DNA from: Mitosporidium daphniae
Taxonomy: Eukaryota; Microsporidia
DNA: 47,621 bases
Assembly (NCBI RefSeq): GCF_000760515.2
Contig: NW_013546567.1
Location: forward strand, 1 to 47,621
Reading direction: 5' to 3'
Each line of letters begins with the position of its first letter. The stretch's first letter is position 1. The notes under the pieces were generated by a model, which was given only the letters and a program-made list of their open reading frames with translations, did not search any database and had not been told where the DNA came from. Below, in pieces: positions 1 to 8,306 of the stretch. The translations under genes were made by a program, and so were the position numbers.

Positions 1-733
1 AGATTTGGCCTCAATATTATAGTGACCACAGTAAGAAGGGCTCACAAGGTAAATCCAAATTTTCCTTTTTATTTAGAAAACCTTGGCCTTTGCAACGGAA
101 TTTTCGGCTATTTTTGGGGGCAATGTTACCTCTGATCCTTCTTTACCGCGCTCTCGAATGCTTCCACGTAAGGAGCATCACACGATCGATGTCGTCATAA
201 GGGAGGCTATTGAGGCCAAATCTACTGATTTAATTATTATCGGGGAGCGCCTCAAAGAGCCTTATTCACTTACTTTGGTTCATTTACCGAGTGGACCCAC
301 CGCATCTTTTAGACTTTCTTCAATAGTTACGTCGAAACAATTGGGAAAGAATTGCGGATCGGCTACAAACCATCCACCAGAGCTGAATATGGCCAACTTT
401 GACACCATGCTAGGGCTGACGGTTGGCCGATTCTTGACAAATCTGTTTCCATTTAAACCCCAGTTTGAGGGCAGGCAAATTGTCACATTCCACAATCAAC
501 GAGACTTTATTTTTTTTAGAAGGCATCGCTATATATTCCAAGGTGTAACAGGGGGCGAAAAGACAAAGTCCACCACCTCATCAGCGCCCTCTGTTCGCAT
601 GCAAGAGCTTGGTCCTCGGTTTACCCTGAAGCTCATGGCCATTCAAAAAGGAACATTTGACCTGACAAACGGCGAATATATTTGGGTGCGAGCCAATTCC
701 AAAATGAACACACGCAAGCAGTTTTACTGCTGA
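1..733 (+). CDS. RPF1: Ribosome production factor 1 (Brix domain), 5' end cut by window edge
   Basis: Nucleolar Brix-domain factor needed for 60S pre-ribosome maturation (family knowledge). Exons 1-48 and 77-733; the 28-nt intron 49-76 begins GTAAAT and ends TTTAG, and removing it restores one frame through VTTVRRAHK into the body. Visible hallmarks in order: 'VHLPSGPTASF', 'GRQIVTFHNQRDFIFFR', 'HRYIF', then 'LGPRFTLKL' and 'QKGTFD', which is the Rpf1 order and spacing. A short serine/threonine-rich insert lies between HRYIF and the last block. The N-terminal part lies outside the window. Stop is TGA at 731-733. Identification is firm; only the missing start limits it. Confidence 0.95.
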
Positions 734-835
734 ATCTTTTAACTATAAAGTCTTTAATTTATTTTTGTCAGACTCTGGCTGATAACATAGCGGTTTTCAG
801 CGGGAAGAGGCGATATTTATAGGATTTATTTTAAG

Positions 836-2026
836 TTACGCGGAGATTTTCTTCAAAATTTGGACGACGTCCTCGTCTTGGAGTTGATGCTCCTTGCCCA
901 CCTTTTGCGGATTGAACTTGACGGATGTGCCCCATACAAGAGCAGACTTGAATGAATTGATTATGGATCGGTGGATGCTTGCACAAAAATCCTCCACAGT
1001 AGAGGCGGTTTTTCTCAAAACAACCGGGGTCGCATAGTCGGGAAGCTGTCCCCGCGGCTTTGTGTAGATCCTAATGAGCCCCAAATATTCCCATGACATC
1101 TCTAGAAGATCATCAAAATTCCACCCGTGATGCCCGGAAACTGGGATCGCATGCGGAATTTTATAAATCAAATCAAGTTCCTTTAGACAACATTAGTACA
1201 GCGAAAAATTACCTCAATCGAGATCTGGTCGATTTTGTTGAGAATATAAATACAGGGAATGTAAACTCGATTTCCCTCGATGATATCAATAAGGTCGTCC
1301 TCTGTAGCATCGTATTTGAAGATCACTTCGGCATTTAAAATACGGTACTCTGCAAGGATGGCCTTCACACCCTCGGTATCCAAATGCGTGAGGTTTACAG
1401 TGGATGTTACCGAGATGCCCCCACGATCCCGCTTTTTGATATTAATCATCGGCGGCTGCTTGTTAAGACGAATTCCAAATCCCTCTAGTTCTCGCTCAAT
1501 AACCTTTTTATGTGTTAAGGGCTTCAGAACATCAAGCACAATGTAAATCAGGGAACACGTCCTTGCCACTGCAATAACTTGACGACCACGGCCTTTTCCA
1601 TCCTTTGCGCCCTCAATGATTCCGGGAAGGTCGAGAATTTGCAGTTTTGCTCCTTTATATTGAAGAATACCTGGGAAATGAAGCATAACAAGCTATACCA
1701 GGGACAGTGGTGAGCGTTGTAAACTCATATTCAGCAACGGCAGAATATGTTCCCGTAAGTTTACTCATAAGTGTTGACTTTCCAACACTAGGGAAGCCCA
1801 CAAACCCGATTCTGGCAACACCGGTTTTAGCAACGTCAAAGCCCACTACAATAAGCAAAACACACATACCTTCGCCGCCTCCGCCGCCGCCCTTAGGCGT
1901 AAGCAATTCTCGTCGTAGTTTTGCCAACTTTGCTTTTAGTGTGCCGAGATGATACGCCGTAGCTTTATTCTTCTGGGTGCGTGCCATTTCGGACTCGATT
2001 TCCTTTATGCGCTCAACAACAGACAT
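836..2026 (-). CDS. DRG1: Developmentally regulated GTP-binding protein 1 (DRG1/Rbg1)
   Basis: Translation-associated Obg/DRG GTPase. Exons 2026-1870, 1845-1699, 1670-1213 and 1180-836 give 368 aa, the normal DRG1 length. Introns are 24, 28 and 32 nt; the last contains TACTAAT, a good branch point. The N-terminus has '[20 protein letters not shown]' and a glycine run, then P-loop 'GFPSVGKST', switch/G3 'DLPGIIEGA', G4 'NKID' in '[10 protein letters not shown]', and the C-terminal TGS domain with '[10 protein letters not shown]' and 'NPQKVGKEH'. The 24-nt intron has no in-frame stop, so unspliced RNA would add eight residues inside the glycine-rich region. Identification is secure. Confidence 0.97.
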
Positions 2027-2102
2027 TCAATAAAATTAAAATTCCATTTTCAAGTTGTTAATTTTAAAATCCAACAATTTATGACATTCCTGTTTTACTA
2101 GC

Positions 2103-3488
2103 ATGGCTGTTGGGCTAATCAAGCAAAGTTGCTGGTACATTTGGTTTCTTTCCTTAGGGCCCCAGATGGCTCCATAATTGTTGCATCCCATGATGATAAT
2201 AGATTTCGGGCGTATGCGGTCAATGAGAACAGCAAGACGGAGCATTCCTCCGTGATCGCTGCCGATATTCCTTCAGATGGGGGGCTTGCCTCTATTTCTC
2301 GTACGCCCCTGCCCATTTATTAGCTAGTCGTCTCCTCTTCTCTATTTGAGTGGAATGAGGCGTGTCAAATTGCTGAGCCGGAGAGTATTACTGACTTTGT
2401 GTTTTACCCTCATTTTCGATTTTCAGGAATTTTTGTATCTTTTACCTTCAGATCCAAATGTAGCATTGATAGCGTCAGCAACAAGATTGCACCCGGTCCG
2501 TCTGTTAGATCTTTATCACAAAACAGTATTTTTCGCTCGCTCATTGTGTCATAACTAGGCTCGATGCACATATTCTGCCAAAAATGACTCGGACGAGCTT
2601 GTTTCCCCATACTCTATCAGCTTTTCTCCCTCGGGATCAACGTAAATTTCGGATGGGCTTATCGATCTTTAGTCTACTGGCTGGCTATAGATCGCGTATT
2701 TTTCTTTGGGATGTTTGTACACCAGGAACGTCGCCAAAGTCGATTTTAAAAACAGCATCTTGCACAGGCTCTTCAGATGCATCTTTGAAAGGTATTGGTG
2801 CTTGTATTTTACAGTTAGGGATAATATCTTCTATTCTTGTTCCCGACGATAATTTGCTTATTGCAGGTTATGCCTTTGATCGCTCATCATTAGGTACATT
2901 TGAGGGCGATATCGCCATTTTTGATCCGCGATATAACGCATCTCCGCATTCTGAAGTCCCCAATATTTTCTCTTACAGCTACGAAAATATGAGTGCACTG
3001 TATCATGTTCTACCGGAAGATACCGACGGCGCCACCGGTGTAATACAGGTAATCTCGACCCAATAATGAATGTAGTTGCAAATGGTTCCAAACTCAACTA
3101 TTCTTTTGTCTGGACATAGAAAGTGTGATTGGATTTTGGGATGGGATCTTAGGAAACTGGACGGCGATCCCGTTATAAAGCTTCCGCGGCCTATTCACAC
3201 ACACCAGCGAATAAGATTTGGTATCAACGAGCAATATATTGGGGTTGGACATTTTGATGGAAAGATTTCACTTATTCCATTGACGCCGTCATTTCCGGAC
3301 GATTTTTGTAACGGCATTACTTTTGACCTGTCGATGCTTCACGGAAAGGGTATCATTGATCGCTAAAGCTAGATGTGGTCTCTTCTTTTTGCTTTGATCC
3401 TCTGTTTCGAGGCCTGATATCCACATCTTCAGGCAGCCGGGAAGGTGCGCAATCTTCGCTTTCGCTATGGAAGACCAACGGTGTGTAG
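2103..3488 (+). CDS. WRAP53/TCAB1-like WD40 protein
   Basis: WD40 protein resembling WRAP53, which in animals binds CAB-box scaRNAs and telomerase RNA. Proposed exons: 2103-2134, 2158-2251, 2277-2300, 2324-2398, 2427-2525, 2559-2641, 2673-3048, 3076-3349, 3373-3488; total 1173 nt, 390 aa. Eight introns of 23-33 nt. After splicing, the order matches WRAP53: 'CWAPDGSIIVASHDDN', 'DELVSPYSISFSPSGS', 'LLSGHRKCDWILGWDLRK', 'THQRIRFGI', 'CNGITFD', 'STSSGSR'. Introns 5-8 are well supported by frame and conservation; those at 2252-2276, 2301-2323 and 2399-2426 are my best fit and would make a 24-nt exon. The function (scaRNP or snRNP handling) is inferred from the family only. Confidence 0.82.
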
Positions 3489-3570
3489 CCATATGCGTAT
3501 AGCCACCATGCAATAGGCTCTGCAAATTAAAAGCTTGAAATATTATTTTTGCAAACGACCCAAGTATTTA

Positions 3571-4062
3571 ATGCCCATATTGCCATGTTCCGTTTGCTCT
3601 GCATCCAGTACTTCATATAGATGCCCCGCGTGCAGAGTTCCATGGTAAGCCAGTCGGCACATTTAAATATTAGCTGCTCCATGAAATGTTTTAAAAAGCA
3701 CAGGGGTATTCTTCGTTTGCTCATCATAGAAAGGTGCAATACGATTTCCGGATCCGAAAATGCTGGCAAAGAAGGGCCTGGGGCTGAACCGGGTGCTATG
3801 TGCGGAATTTTTTCCGCACATAGCATGCAGAATTCAATCAGTACACTTCCAAACGCAATTTTGAGGAAACTAGGTATCCACTGTGTCAATAAGCCTAGAA
3901 TCCAACGAGCAGTTGAAGGAATGGAACTCGGTTCCTGAAAACCATCGGCTTCTTCTGGATATACTTTCAGCAAAAGATCCAAAATCCAAGCTGGAAAATT
4001 CACTTTTGCATGATCCTCGAATGCAGGTCCTTGCCGGCTTTCTTTCCGAAATACTCCGGTAG
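3571..4062 (+). CDS. ZNHIT3: HIT-type zinc finger protein, ZNHIT3/Hit1 homologue
   Basis: Assembly factor for box C/D snoRNPs that works as a dimer with NUFIP1/Rsa1 (family knowledge). Exons 3571-3644, 3674-3705, 3730-3873 and 3899-4062 give 137 aa; introns are 29, 24 and 25 nt with GTAAGC, GTATTC and GTATCC donors. The N-terminal HIT finger reads 'CSVC...YRCPACRVPCCSMKC' and 'KKHRERC' after splicing. The C-terminal helices 'HRLLLDILSAKDPKS' and 'LLHDPRMQVLAGFLSEILR' match the NUFIP-binding region of ZNHIT3. Open frames on the opposite strand here are shadows. A NUFIP1-like gene lies at 16292-16872. A perfect 13-bp inverted repeat sits in exon 3. Confidence 0.85.
3795..3824. repeat. Perfect inverted repeat, 13-bp stem, 4-nt loop
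   Basis: GCTATGTGCGGAA, loop TTTT, then TTCCGCACATAGC. It falls in exon 3 of the ZNHIT3-like gene. A GT at 3793 and an AG at 3829-3830 flank it, so the hairpin could lie within an alternative 38-nt intron, although removing that intron leads to an early stop. Confidence 0.9.
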
Positions 4063-4153
4063 CTAATTAAGTATAAAATTTGCAGTGCAATTGAGCGTAA
4101 AATGGAGAGTCAGGTTTAAAAAGGGCTTTTTATAAAATTTTACAACTTGTAAA

Positions 4154-4435
4154 ATGTCGGAAGACCCCTATGCCAGTGTCATTCCAAGGAAGTTAAAGAT
4201 CGCCAAATCCTCCGAATCAACATCATCAAAGCCAGCCAATATGGATCAAGCAGTGCCAAAGCAGTTCGTGCAAACACAGGCAGAAGAAATCTTCCATCGA
4301 CAAAGGCTGGAACGCCTTGCGGCGCAAAAGGAAAAACAGCCCCAAAAGACATACAAGGAAGCCATAAAGGCATTCAATCAACGGCTAGAACAAACATCGG
4401 AGCATTACGACATTCCAAAAGTTGGTCCTGGATAA
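4154..4435 (+). CDS. FAM32A-like splicing factor
   Basis: Small basic protein of 93 aa, no intron. It matches FAM32A in layout: a short conserved 'PRKLKI' near the N-terminus, a variable lysine/serine/glutamine linker, 'TYKEAIKAFNQRLEQTSEHY' and the terminal 'HYDIPKVGPG', equivalent to the FAM32A tail 'HYDIPKV'. In human spliceosomes this tail reaches the active site and helps exon ligation (family knowledge). That role would suit a genome where most genes carry tiny introns. The start ATG at 4154 gives a full-length family member. Confidence 0.88.
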   Translation: MSEDPYASVIPRKLKIAKSSESTSSKPANMDQAVPKQFVQTQAEEIFHRQRLERLAAQKEKQPQKTYKEAIKAFNQRLEQTSEHYDIPKVGPG

Positions 4436-4464
4436 TATTTTTTGTACGAATAAAATTTAAATAG

Positions 4465-4835
4465 ATGCACCAAACTGGCGATCACTCTAGTGTGATCGAT
4501 TGCTACACCGAGGAATTCACCGCAGAGTATGGGCGTGGTTTTCTAAATCTTAGGGCCTCAATTTGCTACCATCAACAGGAAAAGCTAAATCAGCACATCA
4601 AAAGGCTAATTTTCCTTATTTCCGATTTCAATCGGACTCAAAGTCAACTGAACGAATCATCTGATCTCCTTTCGAACGAGTTTAAGGTAGCCCTCAGCCA
4701 TTGATGTGATAGAAACTCGGGTGTATCAACCGATGGATAGAAAGCATCGAGGAAAAGGTCTCAATAATTGCCCTTACAATTGAAAAAATCTCCCAACAGA
4801 AAAAAGAGGCCATCAGAATCGGACACAATAAATGA
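4465..4835 (+). CDS. BLOC1S1: BLOC-1 subunit 1 / GCN5L1-like small coiled coil
   Basis: Exons 4465-4686 and 4713-4835, 114 aa, with a 26-nt intron (GTAGCC...GATAG) whose removal carries the frame into 'KLGCINRWIESIEEKV'. The all-helical layout and the tail 'INRWIESIEEKVSIIALTIE' match the 'VENWARSIE...' block of BLOC1S1, and 'QQEKLNQHIKRL' matches its central helix. BLOC1S1 is part of BLOC-1/BORC on lysosomes and endosomes and is also linked to mitochondrial acetylation (family knowledge). It ends TGA followed directly by TAA. Small helical proteins are easy to misassign, so confidence is moderate. Confidence 0.7.
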
Positions 4836-4864
4836 TAACAAAAATTCTTTTTATTACATAAAAT

Positions 4865-5709
4865 TTAGGCAACCACCTGTTCAATTGATGCCTGAGTGTC
4901 CTTTGCTTCCTGGGAAGTTGGTTCAGGATGCTCCAAAGCGACGCGGACAGTAATTGGACGATCATTAATCATGCAATTCTGAAGATCTGCAAGTGCACGC
5001 TTCTGCTCGGCAGCAGAGTTGAGTTTGACAAATCCGTAGCCACGAGACTGGCCATTGCGCGAGGTGACAATATGAGCACTTTCAATGGTATATTCGGAAA
5101 AAATGTTTGCAAACGCCTCGTCATTCATCTCAAAAGGAAGGTTCGCAATAAAGAGACTCGTTTGAGACTTGTTCATGTTCTGTCTCGAGGCGCTGTCATT
5201 GCGACGAACTCCACGTTTGTTGCGGCTGTTTCCACGCGTGCGTCCACCATTTTTCTGAATGCCCTCAACTTGTGGCACTTGCTCTTTTGGCTTGGCTAAT
5301 TCTACGTTGATTTCTCTGCCTTCAAACATTTGGTGGTTAAATTTGCTGTGGGCAGAAACTGCATCCTCTTCTTTTGAAAAGGTCACAAACCCATATCCAA
5401 GGGAGCGATTGCCACGGGTGATAATCTTTGCAGATTCTCTATTAAAATTTAGTAAAGTTTAAAAATTTGGAATAAATGTGACTCAGAGCATTAGTAGAAA
5501 CACGATTGGGGGTCTTAAGCCCTTCATAAACACGGACCAATGCAAAAAATCATCATCGTCACTTGGTTTTGCAAGAAGTAAACTTACACTTTACCGCAGA
5601 CAGAAAAGTATGCCGAAAGAATGTCATTAGTGACATTAAAGGGAAGATTTCCAACGAAGATCTTCTTGGAATCATCCAACGAGATGTTAGCAGCAGGAAC
5701 AGAGGACAT
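4865..5709 (-). CDS. Two-RRM RNA-binding protein, snoRNA host gene
   Basis: Exons 5709-5588 and 5438-4865 encode 231 aa. RRM1 (about residues 14-90) has RNP2 'KIFVGNLPF' and RNP1-like 'RSLGYGFVTF'; RRM2 (about 128-205) has 'SLFIANLPF' and 'QSRGYGFVKL'. A basic Gly/Arg/Asn-rich linker joins them. The single intron 5439-5587 is 149 nt, five times longer than its neighbours, with canonical GTAAGT, a TTACTAAAT branch site and TAG; it holds a candidate C/D snoRNA. The layout resembles small hnRNP-like proteins; I cannot name the orthologue. Hosting a snoRNA suits a highly expressed RNA-binding protein gene. Confidence 0.88.
5478..5562 (-). ncRNA. Candidate intronic box C/D snoRNA
   Basis: Read on the minus strand: terminal stem GTGAC (5562-5558), box C ATGATGA (5556-5550), about 60 nt of spacer including a C'-like TTTATGA, box D CTGA (5486-5483), then closing stem GTCAC (5482-5478). 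The stem halves pair perfectly next to the boxes, as in known C/D snoRNAs. It sits entirely within the unusually long intron of the two-RRM gene, with the branch site downstream. The sequence just upstream of box D (TCTACTAATGCT) would be the guide. The rRNA target was not identified. Confidence 0.75.
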
Positions 5710-5907
5710 AATGTGTTATCGAAACTATGCCGTAAGTAAAGATCTCACAATAAACAGGAAGAGCAACGGATGAAAATGAAAGGATTCCCTACCTGGAGAT
5801 ATAGAAACCTTGTATAAAAATTTTTTTCGTTTATGGTTTATTCTAGGGTTGGTTGTTTGTAAATTGGTACTAGGGTTAGGCGTAAGAATTTATTGCCAAA
5901 TTAAGAC

Positions 5908-6342
5908 ATGAATGTAGACGGTGATCAACGACGAATAGAATCTCTCAAAAAGAATGTAGTTAATGAATCAACAGATGGCTACAAGTCAAAAGAAAGGGAT
6001 CTTTTGAGATCAAAATTCAAAGCTAATCAAAATGAACACCCTTATATTTATGATAGGGAAGCAATAAATCAAGGACATCCTTTGAATGGCTCTTGCTCTC
6101 AAGAAGGGTACATTTTTGTTGATTGTACGCCGGCTTCAATCTTTGACAAAAAGATTTACCGTTCAATGATTGAAACAGATAATAGAACCTCAATCAGGCT
6201 CGGTGAATTTAAACAAACGGGAACGTTCATGTTTAAGGCTGGAATTCTTAAAGTTCCCAATGGGCTTCAGGAGTGCACAGAAAACCTTTCCGAAATAGCG
6301 TCTATTTTATTGAGCCTAGATGCTTACAGCTGTGCAAATTAA
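5908..6342 (+). CDS. Hypothetical protein, 144 aa
   Basis: Single-exon frame in an AT-rich stretch with ATG at 5908. The N-terminal third is charged (Lys/Arg/Glu/Asn); the rest contains 'EGYIFVDCTPASIF' and 'RLGEFKQTGTFMFKAGIL', which suggest a beta-strand-containing globular domain. No signal peptide, membrane span or known motif is visible. It opens the 5.9-8.3 kb block of unrecognised AT-rich genes, but unlike the next two it looks soluble. I do not recognise the family. Confidence 0.7.
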   Translation: MNVDGDQRRIESLKKNVVNESTDGYKSKERDLLRSKFKANQNEHPYIYDREAINQGHPLNGSCSQEGYIFVDCTPASIFDKKIYRSMIETDNRTSIRLGEFKQTGTFMFKAGILKVPNGLQECTENLSEIASILLSLDAYSCAN

Positions 6343-6610
6343 TAAATTGTTAATCTAGTGGAGGGTTATTTTTAAAGTTAAAACATTGGAACCTCTATCT
6401 GGCCAAGGGAAATATATAGGTAACCATCGTATGAAAGTACATTTTATGGATACAAGATATCACATATATTATTACACAGTTTCAAAGGAAATAGTAGGCT
6501 CATTCTTTTTCCCAAATTAATTTAATAATATGGCAAATTAACCTTCAAATTACCGAAATAGTTGAAAATTAAATTAAAGCCAATCAATGCAAAGCAAATA
6601 GGATATTTTT

Positions 6611-7333
6611 ATGTTTTTTGCTGTTATCGATAGACACACACTTTACAAGAATACGCTAGAATTCATGCACAATTTAATTGGCTTCTTTACCGGCATTTTG
6701 TATTCTCTTGGAGTATTGCCTTCAAGTATGAAGCCAGTTTCTAAAAGATCTCATATTTCTTCAAAGGCACTCAAAGTATATGAGATGTCTTTAAATATTC
6801 CGCGCTTTCTATGTACATCTGTGGGTAAGATTTTCAGGTCTGCTTTTTATGCTACTGTTTGGCTTTTAAAGTTTTCTTTTCATAATTTGTATTGCTTTTT
6901 AAGCTGGGTTTTTTATGGAACAAAAAAAGTAATTTGGGGTATGACTTTTTCCAGTAAAGTCCTGTACATTATCATCCCGAGGCTTGTTATTATTTATACG
7001 TGCTTATTACTTGCTGGCGAAATTATTGAAAGCCTTGTTGATATGGGCTTAGACAAACTATGTTCCCAGTGCACGAGATCAGAAGAAAAAGATGTAAATC
7101 GGATTGGTTTATATTTTTCTTACTGGATAGGCAGCTTTTGCTACTATATTTGGTCCATGTTGTCAGGATGGCTTAGATCTCGCATCAAACGTTTAGTTCC
7201 TTTTTTTATTTTTGAGATTTATAATATTTTTGGCTTCTTTTTCACAGTTTTGTTTGCGATAACACTCCCCTTTTTGATAAAGAATATCAACCTTTTATAC
7301 AACTGTTATTTTGCCATGCATAATAAAATCTAG
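6611..7333 (+). CDS. Orphan polytopic membrane protein, 240 aa
   Basis: Single exon. The protein is very rich in Phe, Tyr, Trp, Ile and Leu, with about five or six hydrophobic segments, for example 'FYATVWLLKFSFHNLYCFLS', 'VLYIIIPRLVIIYTCLLLA', 'YFSYWIGSFCYYIWSML' and 'NIFGFFFTVLFAITLPFLI'. A small Cys-containing loop (DKLCSQCTRSEEKD) is probably soluble. The base composition is clearly more AT-rich than the conserved genes around it. It lies head-to-tail with the next orphan membrane gene 100 bp downstream, and the two may be distant paralogues. No family recognised; the usual reading would be a fast-evolving, lineage-specific protein. Confidence 0.7.
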   Translation: MFFAVIDRHTLYKNTLEFMHNLIGFFTGILYSLGVLPSSMKPVSKRSHISSKALKVYEMSLNIPRFLCTSVGKIFRSAFYATVWLLKFSFHNLYCFLSWVFYGTKKVIWGMTFSSKVLYIIIPRLVIIYTCLLLAGEIIESLVDMGLDKLCSQCTRSEEKDVNRIGLYFSYWIGSFCYYIWSMLSGWLRSRIKRLVPFFIFEIYNIFGFFFTVLFAITLPFLIKNINLLYNCYFAMHNKI

Positions 7334-7432
7334 CCACAAATTAATTTTATTGGTTTAGCTAATGTTTTTCTTAATTATGATAGGATGATTTGCTATTTAT
7401 ATCGGTTTATTTGGTAATTAGTTATTTTAAAC

Positions 7433-8254
7433 ATGGGTTCGACTCTCTCCACTTCAAATAGTTGGCTGGGGTTTATTTATCGTTTGCCTTTGAGTTGGCT
7501 TTCTTTGCCTTTTAATTTTCTGATAGGGGCCTTTAAGTTAATATTAGGCCCATTTTTCGGTAGCAAGTACTTTCTTTCACTTATACTTACGGTTGTTACT
7601 ACCTGGCTATATATCAAAGTGGATATATTTCATTCTGTGATGAATTGGTTGCTTTGCATGATCTTTTTTCAGCAGAAAGACCTTTCTTTTAGAGAAAATG
7701 CGCCTCGATGCTCTATAATACCAGTCAGTATATTAAGAGGAATGCTAAGGACTCCTAATATCGATTCTATTTTGGTCGGCTTTCTCACTTTTATAACTTC
7801 AGTTCTTGTTATCGGGGAGCATTATTTCTTTATTTTACTTGCTGGTTTGGTTTATTTCGGTTTAATTAAATCATTCGTGGATTGTTTACCACAAGCTTAT
7901 GGATCTCAAAGCAACTCCTGGTTCTGGGGCTCTCCAAAATCTAGCCCTAATCCCGTTAAAAAGGAGGTGGATGTGCCTAAAAATAGCACGCTTCATTTTA
8001 TTAGTAAACCGTTTTTGGATTCTCTTACGCAGATGTGGAAAAAAATGACAAATGCAGATACACCTGCTACTAATAGCAACGACCCTTTATCTCAAAAGAA
8101 AACATCTGCTACCAGCAACGACTCTTTATCTCAAAATAAAGCACCTGCTAATAATAACAAAGCCTTATCTCAGAATGGAACACCTGCTAATAATAACAAA
8201 GCCTTATCTCAGAATGGAACATCCCAGACTGCACGCCGTGGACTTCGCAAGTAG
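7433..8254 (+). CDS. Orphan membrane protein with N-myristoylation-like start and C-terminal repeats
   Basis: Single exon, 273 aa. It starts MGSTLST, with Gly2 and Ser6 as in an N-myristoylation signal. Hydrophobic segments follow at about residues 12-40, 45-62, 68-80 and 108-146. The C-terminal 75 residues are polar and built of about four degenerate 13-aa units of type 'TPANNNKALSQNG', the last two identical also at DNA level (39 bp). If membrane topology follows the lipid signal, the repeat tail would be cytosolic. No known family. AT-rich like its upstream neighbour. Confidence 0.7.
   Translation: MGSTLSTSNSWLGFIYRLPLSWLSLPFNFLIGAFKLILGPFFGSKYFLSLILTVVTTWLYIKVDIFHSVMNWLLCMIFFQQKDLSFRENAPRCSIIPVSILRGMLRTPNIDSILVGFLTFITSVLVIGEHYFFILLAGLVYFGLIKSFVDCLPQAYGSQSNSWFWGSPKSSPNPVKKEVDVPKNSTLHFISKPFLDSLTQMWKKMTNADTPATNSNDPLSQKKTSATSNDSLSQNKAPANNNKALSQNGTPANNNKALSQNGTSQTARRGLRK
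8142..8219 (+). repeat. Perfect 39-bp tandem duplication
   Basis: Two identical 39-bp units (8142-8180 and 8181-8219) inside the 3' end of the orphan membrane gene; they encode 13 residues each, so copy changes keep the frame. Two more diverged units precede them from about 8064. Confidence 0.93.
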
Positions 8255-8306
8255 AAGAAACAAATTCTGAATAAATTAAATTTATTTTTACAAATTAAAC
8301 AAATTA

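Noticed and set aside
3527-4003. A 158-codon open frame on the minus strand, and a neighbouring minus-strand reading with an in-frame TAA
   Set aside because: The plus strand spliced product has a clear HIT zinc finger and the ZNHIT3 C-terminal helices over the same bases, so the minus frames are shadows.
7433-7460. GGGTTCGACTC resembling a tRNA T-loop
   Set aside because: No acceptor stem, anticodon arm or D-arm around it; it is the start of the orphan membrane gene.
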